From Micromonospora sp. WMMD1155 (GTDB lineage Bacteria > Actinomycetota > Actinomycetes > Mycobacteriales > Micromonosporaceae), in assembly GCF_029581275.1 (NCBI RefSeq), contig NZ_CP120742.1, positions 1,772,501 to 1,836,500 of the forward strand: a DNA stretch of 64,000 nt, given 5' to 3'. The notes beneath the pieces were generated by a model. That model did not search any database and had not been told where the DNA came from. It was given only the letters and a program-made list of their open reading frames with translations. How positions within the stretch are numbered: the first letter of the stretch is position 1; each line of letters starts with the position of its first letter. Below, one piece after another: positions 26,417 to 38,254 of this stretch. The position numbers and the translations under genes were made by a program.

Positions 26417-27058
26417 TCACTTGCCCGGCTGCTGGCTGTCGGCCGCCTGCACGCTCGACCAGAGCGTGTCGTACCAGGTGGTGGGCCCGGCCGGGGGCGA
26501 CGAACCGGCCGACTTCCCGGCGTCCCGGGCGGCGCCCTCCGGGTCGTACAGCACCACCATCATCTTCTCGCCCGGCTCGCCCATGAAGAACCGCTCCCGG
26601 GCCTGTGTCTTGATGTACTCGTCGTCTTTCCAGTTGGCCGCCTCGGCGGTGAGCTTGGCGATCTCCGCCTCCTGCGCCGCCTGGGCCGCCTCCATCCGCT
26701 CGATGTCGGCCTGCTGGTCCAGGTAGACCCGGACCGGGTACGTGTAGGCCAGCGCGAGCGCGATCAGGACCGCGAACAGCACGGTGGCCCGACCGGTGAA
26801 GCGACGAGGGTGGGGTGCGGCGAGCCGTTTGACGGCTCCACCGGCAGCGGTACGCCGGGCTGCGGCCGGACGGTTCGCCGAGCGGACGCCCTCTGCGCCC
26901 CGGGCGGCACCCGGCGCCCGGCCGGCGGCGGCACGGGGTTCGGCGCGTACGCCGGTCTCCCGCACCGACCCCCGCGTGGAGCGGCCACCGCCCGGTCGAC
27001 CGGACTGACCCGGCCGACGGGCGGGACGCTGACCACCCGGTGTGCGGCGCTGCTGCAT
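26417..27058 (-). CDS. ftsB: FtsB/DivIC-type septum formation initiator
   Basis: Cell-division protein of the FtsQLB complex. The 213-residue product has a long basic, disordered cytosolic N-terminus (about 75 residues, rich in Arg, Gly, Ala and Pro). One transmembrane helix (about 93-110, ATVLFAVLIALALAYTYPV) and a coiled coil (YLDQQADIERMEAAQAAQEAEIAKL) follow. Then come the DivIC motif KDDEYIKTQARERFFMGEPGE and a Ser/Pro tail. ATG 27058 is set by GGAGGGG upstream. It lies downstream of eno across a terminator. Confidence 0.88.
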   Translation of the reverse strand: MQQRRTPGGQRPARRPGQSGRPGGGRSTRGSVRETGVRAEPRAAAGRAPGAARGAEGVRSANRPAAARRTAAGGAVKRLAAPHPRRFTGRATVLFAVLIALALAYTYPVRVYLDQQADIERMEAAQAAQEAEIAKLTAEAANWKDDEYIKTQARERFFMGEPGEKMMVVLYDPEGAARDAGKSAGSSPPAGPTTWYDTLWSSVQAADSQQPGK

Positions 27059-27101
27059 CGTCACACCCCTCCCCCGAGGCTTCGTGCGTTACGGAGTTCG
27101 T

Positions 27102-27128
27102 CGGGAAGCCCCGCGGCGGGGCTTCCCG
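27102..27128 (-). terminator. Hairpin after eno
   Basis: A perfect 12-bp stem CGGGAAGCCCCG / CGGGGCTTCCCG with a 3-base loop, 8 bases beyond the eno stop on the minus strand. Confidence 0.7.
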
Positions 27129-27136
27129 GCAGCGTC

Positions 27137-29322
<2,186 letters not shown>

Positions 29323-29326
<4 letters not shown>

Positions 29327-30183
29327 CCGGTCCGGCGGTCGTGCGGGCGTTCGACGCACCCACTGGTGGTTTCCGGCCCGGGGCCGGGCCTGGGCGGCTG
29401 CCCGCCGCCGGTGACCTGGCACTGCCGGTGACCGGTGCGAAGCTGCTGACCGACGTCGACGGCCGTCCCCTCCACGTCGCCGACCTGCCCACCGACACCG
29501 ACTGGGTGCCGCTGGGCACGCTCGACGGGGTGCCCGCCTGGGCCACCGACCTCACCACCACGCTCCCGGGGCGGGCACGGGGCTGGGCGTCGCTCGCCGC
29601 CGAGGTGCCGGAGCCGTACGCCACGCTCGCCGGGCGGGCGTTGGCGGTGATCACGTGGCGGCGTACCCACCGGTGGTGTGGCGCCTGCCGGGCCGAGCTG
29701 GCCGACCTGCCCACCGAGACGGCCCGGCGGTGCCCCGACTGCGGTCTGTACGTCCCGATGCAGCTCTCCGCCGCGGTGCTGACGGCGATCACCCGGCCCG
29801 GTCGAGCCGGTAGCGCCGACGAGCTGCTGCTGGTCCGGCACGCCACCGGACCGACCGGGCTGTGGGCGCTGGTGGCCGGCTTCGTGGAGGCCGGCGAGAC
29901 ACTGGAGGCGGCGGTGCACCGGGAGGTCGGCGAGGAGGTCGGGTTGTCAGTCGACCGACTGGCGTACTTCGGCAGCCAGCCGTGGGCGATCTCCGGCCCC
30001 GGCGTGCTGCTCGCCGGTTTCACCGCCCGGGCCGCCGACCCGCACGCCGAGCCGGTGGTCGACGGCCGGGAGCTGACCGAGGCCCGGTGGTTCGGCCTGG
30101 ATGCGCTGCCGGCGGAACTGCCGCCCGCGTACTCCATCTCCCGCTGGCTGATCGACGCGACGGTGACCGCCGCGCGGGCCTGA
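29323..30183 (+). CDS. nudC: NAD+ diphosphatase (Nudix), NudC type
   Basis: Hydrolyses NAD(H), and in other bacteria NAD-capped RNA, to mononucleotides. The 286-residue product has the zinc ribbon CGACRAEL / CPDCGLYVP, the Nudix box GFVEAGETLEAAVHREVGEE, and the NudC-specific SQPWAISGPGVLLAGF (SQPWPFPxS-like, here degenerate). GTG start overlaps the lipoprotein stop (GTGA). It is convergent with the DUF885 gene, with only 13 bases between stops. Confidence 0.9.
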
Positions 30184-30196
30184 ACCGCGCGGACCC

Positions 30197-31816
30197 TCAG
30201 ACCCCGAGCAGGGTACGCAGGTGGCGCGGCGGCGGGCAGTCGTGGGCGAGCATGGCGTCGTGCCAGTCGCGCACCGACACCCCGGCCGGTCGGGCGGCGG
30301 CGACCTCGGCGACCTCGCTGTAGCCCACGAAGTACGTGGAGAGCTGGGTGGACGTGAGCAACGCCCGACGCCACTTGCCGGCCGCCTCGCCCTCCTCCTG
30401 GAAACCGCGCCCGATCATCAACGCCATCGCCTCGGCCTCGGGCAGGCCCTCGGCGTGCACCAACTGGTCGAGCAGCGCGTTGATGGTCATCCGGAGCTGC
30501 ATTTTCAGCTGCTGCAACCGGACCGGCAGGCCGCCGAAGCCGAGCCCCGTCATCAGCTCCTCCGCGTAGACCGCCCAGCCCTCGATGAACGGGCCGGACT
30601 CGGCCAGCGCACGGACCCGGGTGCCACCGACGTAGCGGCGGGCGTGCGCGAGCTGGAGGAAGTGCCCCGGCATCGCCTCGTGCACGGTCAGGTTGCGGAT
30701 CATGTGGTCGTTGTATTCGCGGTAGAACGACTCGACGCGCTGGGCGGGCCAGTCCGCCGGGGTGGGCGCGATGCAGTAGAAGGTCGGCACGGCCGCCGTC
30801 TCCAGCGGGCCGGGCGCGTCACAGTAGGCCACCGCGACACCCCTGGCGAACTCCGGCATCTCCTGGATCACACACCTGTCGTCGACCAGGGTGACCAAGT
30901 CGTGCGCGCGGACGAAGTCGGTCGCCTCGTCCAGGGTCACCCCGGCCGACTCGACGATCGTCGCGTCGTTCGGGTGCTCGGCGGCGAGCAGGTCCAGCGC
31001 CCGGCGTACCGTCGCGTCGTCGGCTGGGCCGCCGACCAGCTCGACGGCCGCCTCGCGGATCTCCGCGGTGACCCGGTCCAGGTTGGCCCAGGCGCGGCGC
31101 TGGATCTCGGCGGCGCCCAACTCGGTGTCGAGGGTGTGCCACAGCCGCGCCTCCCACCGGCGGCGCCCCAGCCGGGGGTCGCGCCCGGGGCCGGTGTCGG
31201 CGGCCAGACCGGTGCGCAGCCACGCGACGAACTCCTCCAGCGCGGCGATCGCCGCCGTGGCGGCCGGCTCGACCCGGGCCAGGCCGCTCGGCGCCTGGGC
31301 GAGCAGGGCCGGCAGCTCGTCGCGGATCAACGCGGCCGTGCCGGCGAACTGCCCGACCGCCGTCTCGGCATGGATCCGCGGCATGTCGCGCACCGTCGCG
31401 CGGGCGGTGGCCAGGGCGTCCGGTACGGCGGCGAGCCGACCGGCGAGCTGGGTCAGTCGCACCTCCACCGGGGCGTACGGGCGGGTCAGCAGCGGATGCA
31501 GCAGCGCTCCGGGGTTGTGCCGCAGCGGATCCCACTCGTGCGACCGGATCTCGGTCAGCTCGAACAGCGCGCGGTCCACGAAGGAGGTGAGCAGCGCGTG
31601 ATCGACCTGCTCGGCCACGTCGAGCGAATCCGGGTCCAGCTCGGACAGCGCGTTGGCCGCGTCGGAGAGCATCGCCCGATCGGCCGCCAGCGCGTCGGCG
31701 GACAGATCAGGAAGCCGATCGTCGAAGCGGTGGTCGCCGGCGGCAGTGGCCACCCCCGGCCGTGACTCCAGCAACGCCTCGACGACCCGCTCGGCCAGCA
31801 CCCCAAACGCTTCCAC
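30197..31816 (-). CDS. DUF885 domain protein, putative metallopeptidase
   Basis: A 539-residue cytosolic protein of the DUF885 family, largely helical. The zinc-peptidase-like motif HEAMPGHFLQLAHARR (H-E-x-x-x-x-H) is at about residue 377, followed by ESGPFIEGWAVYAEELM, which supplies a third acidic ligand. The family is considered peptidase-like, but the substrate is unknown. GTG 31816 has TAGGGT six bases upstream. Confidence 0.82.
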   Translation of the reverse strand: MEAFGVLAERVVEALLESRPGVATAAGDHRFDDRLPDLSADALAADRAMLSDAANALSELDPDSLDVAEQVDHALLTSFVDRALFELTEIRSHEWDPLRHNPGALLHPLLTRPYAPVEVRLTQLAGRLAAVPDALATARATVRDMPRIHAETAVGQFAGTAALIRDELPALLAQAPSGLARVEPAATAAIAALEEFVAWLRTGLAADTGPGRDPRLGRRRWEARLWHTLDTELGAAEIQRRAWANLDRVTAEIREAAVELVGGPADDATVRRALDLLAAEHPNDATIVESAGVTLDEATDFVRAHDLVTLVDDRCVIQEMPEFARGVAVAYCDAPGPLETAAVPTFYCIAPTPADWPAQRVESFYREYNDHMIRNLTVHEAMPGHFLQLAHARRYVGGTRVRALAESGPFIEGWAVYAEELMTGLGFGGLPVRLQQLKMQLRMTINALLDQLVHAEGLPEAEAMALMIGRGFQEEGEAAGKWRRALLTSTQLSTYFVGYSEVAEVAAARPAGVSVRDWHDAMLAHDCPPPRHLRTLLGV

Positions 31817-31822
31817 CGGCCC

Positions 31823-31828
31823 ACCCTA
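31823..31828 (-). promoter_or_regulatory. -10 box of the DUF885 gene (leaderless)
   Basis: On the minus strand TAGGGT lies 6 bases before GTG 31816. There is no ribosome site. Confidence 0.5.
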
Positions 31829-31900
31829 CCGACCACCCCGGACAACGCCGCAGCTCCCGCCCGCCGTACGCCGACGCCCGCCCGTCCCCCGCCCACCCCC

Positions 31901-31961
31901 GTCGATCATGACGTTGTTGCCTCGCACCTCGGCGTGTCGTGGCTACAACTTCATGATCAAC
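31901..31961. repeat. Imperfect palindromic repeat, GATCATG family
   Basis: 21-base arms (GTCGATCATGACGTTGTTGCC / GGCTACAACTTCATGATCAAC) match at 18 of 21 positions around a 19-base loop. The arm sequence recurs at 44283-44347, so this is a dispersed family. It lies between the mazG stop and the DUF885 promoter. Confidence 0.6.
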
Positions 31962-32955
31962 GCGGGTCTAAGGGTGAGGGCTCGGTGGGGGGTTCGGTGG
32001 CGCGGAGGGCTTCGGCGTAGGCGAGGGTGGTGCGGCGGAGGGCCGCTTCCGGGTCGATGCCCGCTTCGCGGGCTGCGGCCACCGTTGCCAGGAGGCTCGC
32101 GCCCAGCCTCGCTTCGGCGTCCACCTGGGTGTCCGCCAGCGGGGGTGGAACAGCCATGCCGGCGCGGGCGGCCCGGCTGAGGATCTGCGTGGCCAGGGCG
32201 AGAGCGGGCTGGCTCAACGCGACGCCGTCCAGCACCGACTTCCGGGCCTTCTCCGCGCGCTTGATCCGCTCCCAGTTCTCGGTGATCTCCTCCAACGTGC
32301 CCGCCTCCGCACCGGCGAAGACGTGCGGGTTACGGCGGATCATCTTGTCGACCAGGCCACCGGCCACGTCGTCGATGCTCCACCGCTCGCCCTCGGGCAA
32401 CTCCTCGGCGAGTCGCGCGTGCAACACCACCTGCAGGAGGACGTCGCCCAACTCCTCACGCAACGCGTCGGTGTCGTCGGCGTCGATCGCGTCGTACGCC
32501 TCGTAGCTCTCCTCCAGCAGGTAACCGGCGAGGCTGCGGTGTGTCTGCGCACGCTTCCACGGGTCACCACCCGGCGAGGCCAGCCGGTCCAGCACGGCCA
32601 CCGCGTCGAGCAGCCGCGCGCCCGGTGGGTCCCACGAGCCGTACATCAGCTCCATCTCGGCCAGCCCCGGTTCCCGGGCCAACCGCAGGCCCAACTCCCG
32701 GGCAAGGGCCTCGTCGCCGGCCGGGCCGGCCAACCAGACCGCCGTGCCGTGCGCCGCCACGGTGTCCAGCAGGCGTTGCGTCGCCGGGCCGTCCACCACG
32801 ACGACCTCGGCGCCCGCCTGGCGCACCGCCGTGACCAACTCGCTCTCCGCGCCGGTCAGCACCGGGTGCCGGCGTACGACGTCCCAGGCCGCCGCCGTCA
32901 GCAGACCGGCCGGTAGCCGGGGCGACGTGACCAGCAGGACGATCCGTGCCGTCAT
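31957..32955 (-). CDS. mazG: Nucleoside triphosphate pyrophosphohydrolase MazG
   Basis: Housekeeping NTP pyrophosphatase that removes damaged nucleotides. The 332-residue product has an N-terminal part of about 110 residues without catalytic signature, then the MazG fold with ESYEAYDAIDADD and ELGDVLLQVVLHARLAEE (EExxE-12-ExxD pattern), and a C-terminal helical region. ATG 32955 lies 3 bases past the preceding stop. Gene order mfd, SurA-like lipoprotein, mazG suggests co-transcription. Confidence 0.92.
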   Translation of the reverse strand: MTARIVLLVTSPRLPAGLLTAAAWDVVRRHPVLTGAESELVTAVRQAGAEVVVVDGPATQRLLDTVAAHGTAVWLAGPAGDEALARELGLRLAREPGLAEMELMYGSWDPPGARLLDAVAVLDRLASPGGDPWKRAQTHRSLAGYLLEESYEAYDAIDADDTDALREELGDVLLQVVLHARLAEELPEGERWSIDDVAGGLVDKMIRRNPHVFAGAEAGTLEEITENWERIKRAEKARKSVLDGVALSQPALALATQILSRAARAGMAVPPPLADTQVDAEARLGASLLATVAAAREAGIDPEAALRRTTLAYAEALRATEPPTEPSPLDPR

Positions 32956-32957
32956 GT

Positions 32958-33710
32958 TCAGCCGGCCGTGCCCTCGGCGTCGGGGGTGGCGGTCGACTCG
33001 ACCGGCTCCGGGGTGGAGATGTCGGTGACCATATCGGAGCCCGGTTCACCCAGCGGCACGCTCACGGCGGGGATGTCACCGGGGAAGCTGAGCACCGGGA
33101 ACTCCAGCGGGCGGTACCGGGGGCTGACCGTCACGTCGTAGCGCTCGACCGCCTCGACCAGCGACCGTCGGGTGGCCAGCGCACCACGCAACTGGTCGCC
33201 GTCGAGCTGGCGGACGGCCTCCTCGTCGCTCATGCTGGCGGGGATCTGGGCCGCCTCGCGGCCCACCGCGATCAGGGTCTTCATCTCCTGCTCGGTCGGC
33301 GCGACCGACTCGGACGGCACCCCGGACAGGCAGGTGTAGAGGGCGGACACCTGCTGCACGTACTCCGTGTCAGGCGTCAACTGGAGCGCCTGGGCGACCT
33401 GGTCGGAAGCCACCTGGCCACGCGGCTGGTAGCTCTTCTCGGCGGAGAGCTGCTTGCACACCTCGCTCAGCACCAACACGCTGGCCACGTCTGCCGGGCC
33501 GGTCGGCTTCGGCGCCGCCTGGCCGGGTTGAGCTGCGACGGGCGGCTCCGGGTTCTTGTCGCGCAGGTCCTTCAGCACGGCGGCGACCCGCTCGTCGGTG
33601 ATGCGGTGGTCACCGATGTAGGCGGCGATGCCGGGCTCGGCACGACAACCGGAGAGGGCGATGAGACCGACCGCCACGCTGGCGACGGCGACAAGACGGC
33701 GAGCACGCAT
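32958..33710 (-). CDS. SurA N-terminal-like lipoprotein
   Basis: A 250-residue lipoprotein: signal peptide MRARRLVAVASVAVGLIAL and lipobox LSGC (Cys about 22). GIAAYIGDHRITDERVAAVLKDL follows, resembling the SurA/PrsA N-terminal chaperone domain. No parvulin PPIase domain is present. The C-terminus is acidic, Thr/Pro-rich. ATG 33710 is the signal-peptide start with GAGAGAG upstream. It lies between mfd and mazG; a folding role for exported proteins is inference. Confidence 0.8.
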   Translation of the reverse strand: MRARRLVAVASVAVGLIALSGCRAEPGIAAYIGDHRITDERVAAVLKDLRDKNPEPPVAAQPGQAAPKPTGPADVASVLVLSEVCKQLSAEKSYQPRGQVASDQVAQALQLTPDTEYVQQVSALYTCLSGVPSESVAPTEQEMKTLIAVGREAAQIPASMSDEEAVRQLDGDQLRGALATRRSLVEAVERYDVTVSPRYRPLEFPVLSFPGDIPAVSVPLGEPGSDMVTDISTPEPVESTATPDAEGTAG

Positions 33711-33768
33711 GACGGTCACTCTCTCACGGCAGGGCACGTCGCTGTGACGCCCCCCACCGGACGAACGA

Positions 33769-33897
33769 CTCCGACCGGCGCCCCGCCGCCACGGCGGGGC
33801 ACTCAGACCGGCGCCCCGCCGCCACTGTGCCGCTCAGACCGGCGCCCCCGCCGCCACTGTGCCGCTCAGACCGGCGCTCCCGCCGCCACTGCGGGGG
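33769..33897. repeat. Four tandem 31-33-bp repeats crossing the mfd stop codon
   Basis: Units start at 33769, 33802, 33833 and 33865, each beginning CTCAGACCGGCG (first unit CTCCGACCGGCG) and continuing with a CCGCCGCCACTG-like core. The fourth unit contains the mfd stop and encodes the Mfd C-terminus [11 protein letters not shown]. Confidence 0.75.
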
Positions 33898-36800
33898 CAC
33901 CGAGCACATCGGAGAGCAACTGCGCGCACCACTGCAGCAGCGCCTGGTCGCGCAACGGCTCGCCGCCGATCCGACGGGTGGTCGGTCGGGGCACGCTGAC
34001 CTGGTCGGTGGCCTGCTTGTAGACGGCATCCGGGTGGTAGCGCTTGAGCCGCAACTGCTTCGAATCCGGCAGCGGCAGCGGGCCGAACCGGACGTGCTTG
34101 CCCTGCATGGACACGTCGGTCAGGCCGTACCGGCGGGCCAGCAGGCGGAACCGGGCCACCTCCACCAGGTTCTGCACCGGGGCCGGAGGCTCGCCGTACC
34201 GGTCGGTCATCTCGGCGACCACCTCGCCCAGACGGTCCTCGTCGCGCGCCTCGGCGAGCTTGCGGTACATCTCCAGGCGCAGCCGTTCCACACTCACGTA
34301 GTCGTGTGGCAGGTGTGCGTCGACCGGCAGATCGATCTTGACATCGACCTCCTCCTCCGGCCGCTCACCCTTGAACGCGGAGACCGCCTCGCCGACCATC
34401 CGCACGTACAGGTCGAAGCCGACGCCCTCGATGTGCCCGGACTGCTCACCGCCGAGCAGGTTGCCGGCGCCCCGGATCTCCAGGTCCTTCATCGCCACGT
34501 ACATGCCGGCGCCCAGCTCGGTGTGCTGCGCGATGGTCGCCAGCCGCTCGTGGGCGTGCTCGGTGAGCGGCTTCTCCGGCGGGTAGAGGAAGTAGGCGTA
34601 CGCCCGCTCCCGGCCCCGGCCGACCCGGCCCCGAATCTGGTGCAGCTGCGCCAGGCCGAGCAGGTCGGCCCGCTCCACGATCAGCGTGTTGGCGTTCGGG
34701 ATGTCGATGCCCGACTCCACGATCGTGGTGCAGACCAGGACGTCGAACTCCTTCTCCCAGAAGCCGACCATCACCTTCTCCAGCGCGTCCTCGCTCATCT
34801 GGCCGTGCGCCACCGCGACCCGCGCCTCGGGCACCAACTCGCGCAGCCGCCGCGCTGCCCGGTCGATCGACTCGACCCGGTTGTGCAGGTAGAAGACCTG
34901 CCCGTCGCGGAGCAACTCGCGGTGGATGGACGCCGCCACCTGCCGGTCGTCCTGCGCACCCACGAAGGTGAGCACCGGGTGCCGCTCCTCCGGTGGGGTG
35001 GCGATGGTGGACATCTCCCGGATGCCGGTGATGGCCATCTCCAGGGTCCGCGGGATCGGGGTGGCCGACATGCTCAGCACGTCGACCGACGCGCGCAGCG
35101 TCTTCAGGTGCTCCTTGTGCTCGACACCGAAGCGCTGCTCCTCGTCGACGATCACCAGACCGAGCTGCTTGAACCGGGTGGCGGTCTGCAACAGACGGTG
35201 GGTGCCGATGACGATGTCGACGGTGCCGTCGGCGACCATCTCCAGCGTTCGTTCGGTCTCCTTCGCGGTCTGGAACCGGGACAACTGCCGGATCTGCACC
35301 GGGAACTGGCTCATCCGCTCGGCGAACGTGTTGTAGTGCTGCTGCACCAGCAGCGTGGTCGGCACCAGCACCGCCACCTGCTTGCCGTCCTGCACCGCCT
35401 TGAAGGCCGCCCGGACGGCGATCTCGGTCTTGCCGTAACCGACGTCGCCGCAGATCAGCCGGTCCATCGGCACGGTCTGCTCCATGTCCCGCTTGACCTC
35501 GTCGATCGCCGCGAGCTGGTCGGGCGTCTCCTGCCAGGGGAAGGCGTCCTCCAACTCCCGCTGCCACGGGGTGTCCGGGCCGAACGAGTGACCCTTGGAC
35601 GCCTTACGGGCGGCGTAGAGCTGGATCAGCTGCGCGGCGATCTCCCGGACCGCCTTGCGGGCGCGGGCCTTCGACTTCTGCCAGTCCGAACCGCCCATCT
35701 TGTGCAGGGTCGGCTGCTCCCCGCCCACGTAACGGGAGAGCTGGTCGAGCTGGTCGGTCGGCACGAACAGCCGGTCGCCGGGCTGGCCGCGCTTGCTGGC
35801 CGCGTACTCGATGACCAGGTATTCACGGCTCGCGCCGTTGACGGTGCGCTGCACCAGCTCGACGTACCGGCCGATGCCGTGCTGCTCGTGCACCACGTGG
35901 TCGCCGGCCTTCAGCTCCAGCGGGTCGATGGTGTTGCGCCGCCGGCTCGGCATCTTGCGCATGTCCCGGGTCGACGTGCCCCGGCCGCCTGTCACGTCGT
36001 TGCCGGTGAGCAGCACGAAACGGGACGCCTCGTCGACGAACCCGCTGCTCAACGCGCCGCAGGTGACCACCAGCTCACCGGGGACCGGCGCGGTCGGCAC
36101 CTCCTCGGTCAACCGGGCGCCCAGCCCGGCGTCACGGAGCACCTCCACCGCCCGCTGGGCGGGACCGTGCCCCTCGAACACCAGCGCGATCGACCAGCCC
36201 TCACCGGCCCAGCGCTTCAGGTCGTCGACCACCCGGCTGGTCTCGCCGTGGTACAGCGGGGCCGGCTGGGCCCCGAGGGTCACCGCGATGGCGTCGTCCG
36301 GGGTGACGGCGACCTCCTCCGGCGCGTCCTCCCAGGGCTGCCGCGTCTCGGCCGTCTCCCCCTCGGTCAGGCCGAACGGGGACAGCGTCCACCACGGCTG
36401 GCCGAGCTTGCCGGCGGCCGCGCGCACCTCAGCGAGGGTGCGGAAGGCGGCCGCGCCGACGTCCACCGGGGCCTGGCCGCCGACCGCGGCGGCGGCCCAG
36501 CTGGCCTGCAGAAACTCCTCCGAGGTACGCACCAGGTCATGCGCCCTCGTGCGGATCCGCTCCGGGTCGCACAGCAGGACGTGGGTGCCGGACGGCATGA
36601 CGTCCAGCAGCAACTCCAGCGAGTCGGGCCCGACCAGCACCGGTGCCAGCGACTCCATCCCCTCCACCGGGATGCCCTCGGCCAGCTTGTCGAGGATCTC
36701 GGCCAGCTCGGGGTGCTGCTCCGCCAGCGCGGCGGCCCGCTCACGGACCGCCGGGGTGAGCAGCAACTCCCGGCAGGGCGGCGCCCACAGCAGCGGAACC

Positions 36801-37582
36801 TGCTCGATGGTCCGCTGGTCGGCCACGGCGAAGGTGCGGATCTCCTCCACCTCGTCGCCCCAGAACTCGACCCGGGACGGGTGCTCGTCGGTCGGCGGGA
36901 AGACGTCCAGGATGCCGCCGCGCACGGCGAACTCCCCACGCTTGGTGACCAGGTCGACCCGGGCGTACGCCATGTCGATCAGTCGGCGGGCGACCTCTTC
37001 GAGATCCGCCTCCTCGCCAGCGGCGAGCTGCACCGGCTCCAGGTCACCGAGCCCCTTGAGCTGCGGTTGGAGCAGCGAACGGACCGGGGCCACGACCACC
37101 CGCAGCGGCCCGGTGCCGCCGTGCGCATCGGTGCCCTCCGGGTGCGCCAACCGGCGCAGCACGGCCAGCCGTCGACCAACCGTGTCCGAGCGGGGCGACA
37201 GACGCTCGTGCGGCAGCGTCTCCCAGGAAGGGAAGACGACCACCTGCTCGGCGGGGAGCAATGCACCCAGGGCGGCGGCCAGGTCGTCCGCCTCCCGGGT
37301 GGTGGCGGTCACCGCCAGCACGGGCCGCCCGGCCCCGCCACCGGCACCGTCGGCGGTGCTGCGCGCGCTGCCGGGGCCGGCGTCGGTGGGGTCGGCGCCG
37401 CGCGTGCTGCCGGGGTCGGCGTCGATGGGGTCGGCCGCGACGGCGGCGACAGCGAACGGGCGCAGCGCCGCCGGGGCGGTGATGTCGAGGCCGTCGACCT
37501 GGGCGGCACCGGAGCGCGCCAGGTCACGCGCCCGGGCCAGCCCGGGGTCGGCCAGGGCGGCGGTGAACAGACCGGTGAGCAA
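33866..37582 (-). CDS. mfd: Transcription-repair coupling factor Mfd
   Basis: ATP-dependent translocase that removes stalled RNA polymerase and recruits UvrA. About 1238 residues: UvrB-like N-terminal modules, CarD-like RNAP-interacting domain ([19 protein letters not shown]), RecG-like helicase with Walker [29 protein letters not shown] motif [14 protein letters not shown] motif [20 protein letters not shown] motif VI, and the C-terminal TRCF domain. TTG 37582 is favoured because GGAAGGA lies 6 bases upstream; GTG 37615 is the alternative. A variable segment (about residues 55-90) is rich in Asp, Ala and Thr. Its last residues derive from a tandem repeat. Confidence 0.96.
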   Translation of the reverse strand: MLTGLFTAALADPGLARARDLARSGAAQVDGLDITAPAALRPFAVAAVAADPIDADPGSTRGADPTDAGPGSARSTADGAGGGAGRPVLAVTATTREADDLAAALGALLPAEQVVVFPSWETLPHERLSPRSDTVGRRLAVLRRLAHPEGTDAHGGTGPLRVVVAPVRSLLQPQLKGLGDLEPVQLAAGEEADLEEVARRLIDMAYARVDLVTKRGEFAVRGGILDVFPPTDEHPSRVEFWGDEVEEIRTFAVADQRTIEQVPLLWAPPCRELLLTPAVRERAAALAEQHPELAEILDKLAEGIPVEGMESLAPVLVGPDSLELLLDVMPSGTHVLLCDPERIRTRAHDLVRTSEEFLQASWAAAAVGGQAPVDVGAAAFRTLAEVRAAAGKLGQPWWTLSPFGLTEGETAETRQPWEDAPEEVAVTPDDAIAVTLGAQPAPLYHGETSRVVDDLKRWAGEGWSIALVFEGHGPAQRAVEVLRDAGLGARLTEEVPTAPVPGELVVTCGALSSGFVDEASRFVLLTGNDVTGGRGTSTRDMRKMPSRRRNTIDPLELKAGDHVVHEQHGIGRYVELVQRTVNGASREYLVIEYAASKRGQPGDRLFVPTDQLDQLSRYVGGEQPTLHKMGGSDWQKSKARARKAVREIAAQLIQLYAARKASKGHSFGPDTPWQRELEDAFPWQETPDQLAAIDEVKRDMEQTVPMDRLICGDVGYGKTEIAVRAAFKAVQDGKQVAVLVPTTLLVQQHYNTFAERMSQFPVQIRQLSRFQTAKETERTLEMVADGTVDIVIGTHRLLQTATRFKQLGLVIVDEEQRFGVEHKEHLKTLRASVDVLSMSATPIPRTLEMAITGIREMSTIATPPEERHPVLTFVGAQDDRQVAASIHRELLRDGQVFYLHNRVESIDRAARRLRELVPEARVAVAHGQMSEDALEKVMVGFWEKEFDVLVCTTIVESGIDIPNANTLIVERADLLGLAQLHQIRGRVGRGRERAYAYFLYPPEKPLTEHAHERLATIAQHTELGAGMYVAMKDLEIRGAGNLLGGEQSGHIEGVGFDLYVRMVGEAVSAFKGERPEEEVDVKIDLPVDAHLPHDYVSVERLRLEMYRKLAEARDEDRLGEVVAEMTDRYGEPPAPVQNLVEVARFRLLARRYGLTDVSMQGKHVRFGPLPLPDSKQLRLKRYHPDAVYKQATDQVSVPRPTTRRIGGEPLRDQALLQWCAQLLSDVLGAPAVAAGAPV

Positions 37583-37715
37583 GGGAATCCTTCCAGGGGA
37601 GTCGACGCACACGACGGCGGCCCCTCGTCCAGCCGGACGGGGGGTGCACGACAACCAGCCTATCCCCGTCGACCCACACACACCCCCTTCCTCCAGGTCG
37701 CCGCGCCCCGGCACC

Positions 37716-37795
37716 CAAGATCCTCACAACATCGGCGATATTGCTGCCTCCAACACGCGGGAAACACCAACATCGCCGATGTTGCGCAGATCTTG
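37716..37795. repeat. 80-bp palindromic unit, copy A
   Basis: Begins CAAGATCCTCACAACATCGG and ends with the inverse, GATGTTGCGCAGATCTTG. The terminal 25 bases match their reverse complement at 21 positions. Confidence 0.7.
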
Positions 37796-37910
37796 ACGAA
37801 GATCTGCGCCCCGGAGATCGCAAGCGCGGCGTGGGGCACCAGCGCCGCCGAGGTCACGCTCGAACAAGGAAGTAGGGGCCTCACCGACGAACCGACACCA
37901 CTACAACCAG

Positions 37911-37927
37911 GATGTTGCGCGATCTTG
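37911..37927. repeat. Half-unit of the 80-bp palindrome
   Basis: GATGTTGCGCGATCTTG corresponds to the right terminus of the 80-bp unit with one base lost. No left half is recognisable nearby. Confidence 0.5.
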
Positions 37928-37981
37928 GAGCCGGAACGGCCTTCGGCGCGAGCATCCGCCGATCCGCACACCCTCCCCCTC

Positions 37982-38061
37982 CAAGATCCGCGCAACTTCG
38001 GGCAAAGTGCTGTCTCGCCGGGCGCTGAGGCAGCAACTTCACCGATGTTGCGCGGATCTTG
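37982..38061. repeat. 80-bp palindromic unit, copy C
   Basis: Begins CAAGATCCGCGCAACTTCGG and ends CGATGTTGCGCGGATCTTG. The terminal 31 bases match their inverse at 26 positions. Same length as the copies at 37716 and 53200. Confidence 0.75.
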
Positions 38062-38065
38062 GGCC

Positions 38066-38137
38066 GGACGGCCCGCACGCCGGACGCGGGCCCCGCACGC
38101 CGGACGGCCCGCACGCCGGACGCGGGCCCCCCACGCC
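38066..38137. repeat. 36-bp higher-order tandem repeat, two copies
   Basis: Alternating 16-base (GGACGGCCCGCACGCC) and 20-base (GGACGCGGGCCCCGCACGCC) units repeat twice and then begin a third time. The second 20-base unit differs at one position. Confidence 0.6.
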
Positions 38138-38254
38138 GGACGCGCGCATCTCGCAGACCAGGGCAGGTGGGTCCCGCTTGACCTGGGCGCTCCGGTCGGC
38201 CGATCACGTTCGCAGATCTTGACCGACTGACGGCTGGCGTGGTCGGGTTTCGGG

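Larger units (their letters stand above)
37583..38254. other. Gene-free, repeat-rich interval
   Basis: No convincing coding region on either strand. It holds two complete 80-bp palindromic units (37716-37795, 37982-38061), a right half-unit (37911-37927), a solo terminal fragment CGCAGATCTTGA (38211-38222) and a 36-bp higher-order tandem repeat (38066-38137). The long open frame covering it on the plus strand is antisense to mfd and is an artefact of GC content. Confidence 0.7.

Noticed and set aside
33769..33897. CRISPR array
   Set aside because: Units are contiguous tandem copies without spacers, and no cas genes are present.
33827..38230. 1467-codon plus-strand open frame
   Set aside because: It is antisense to mfd and runs on through the repeat region; it has no domain-like sequence and results from the GC-driven lack of stops.
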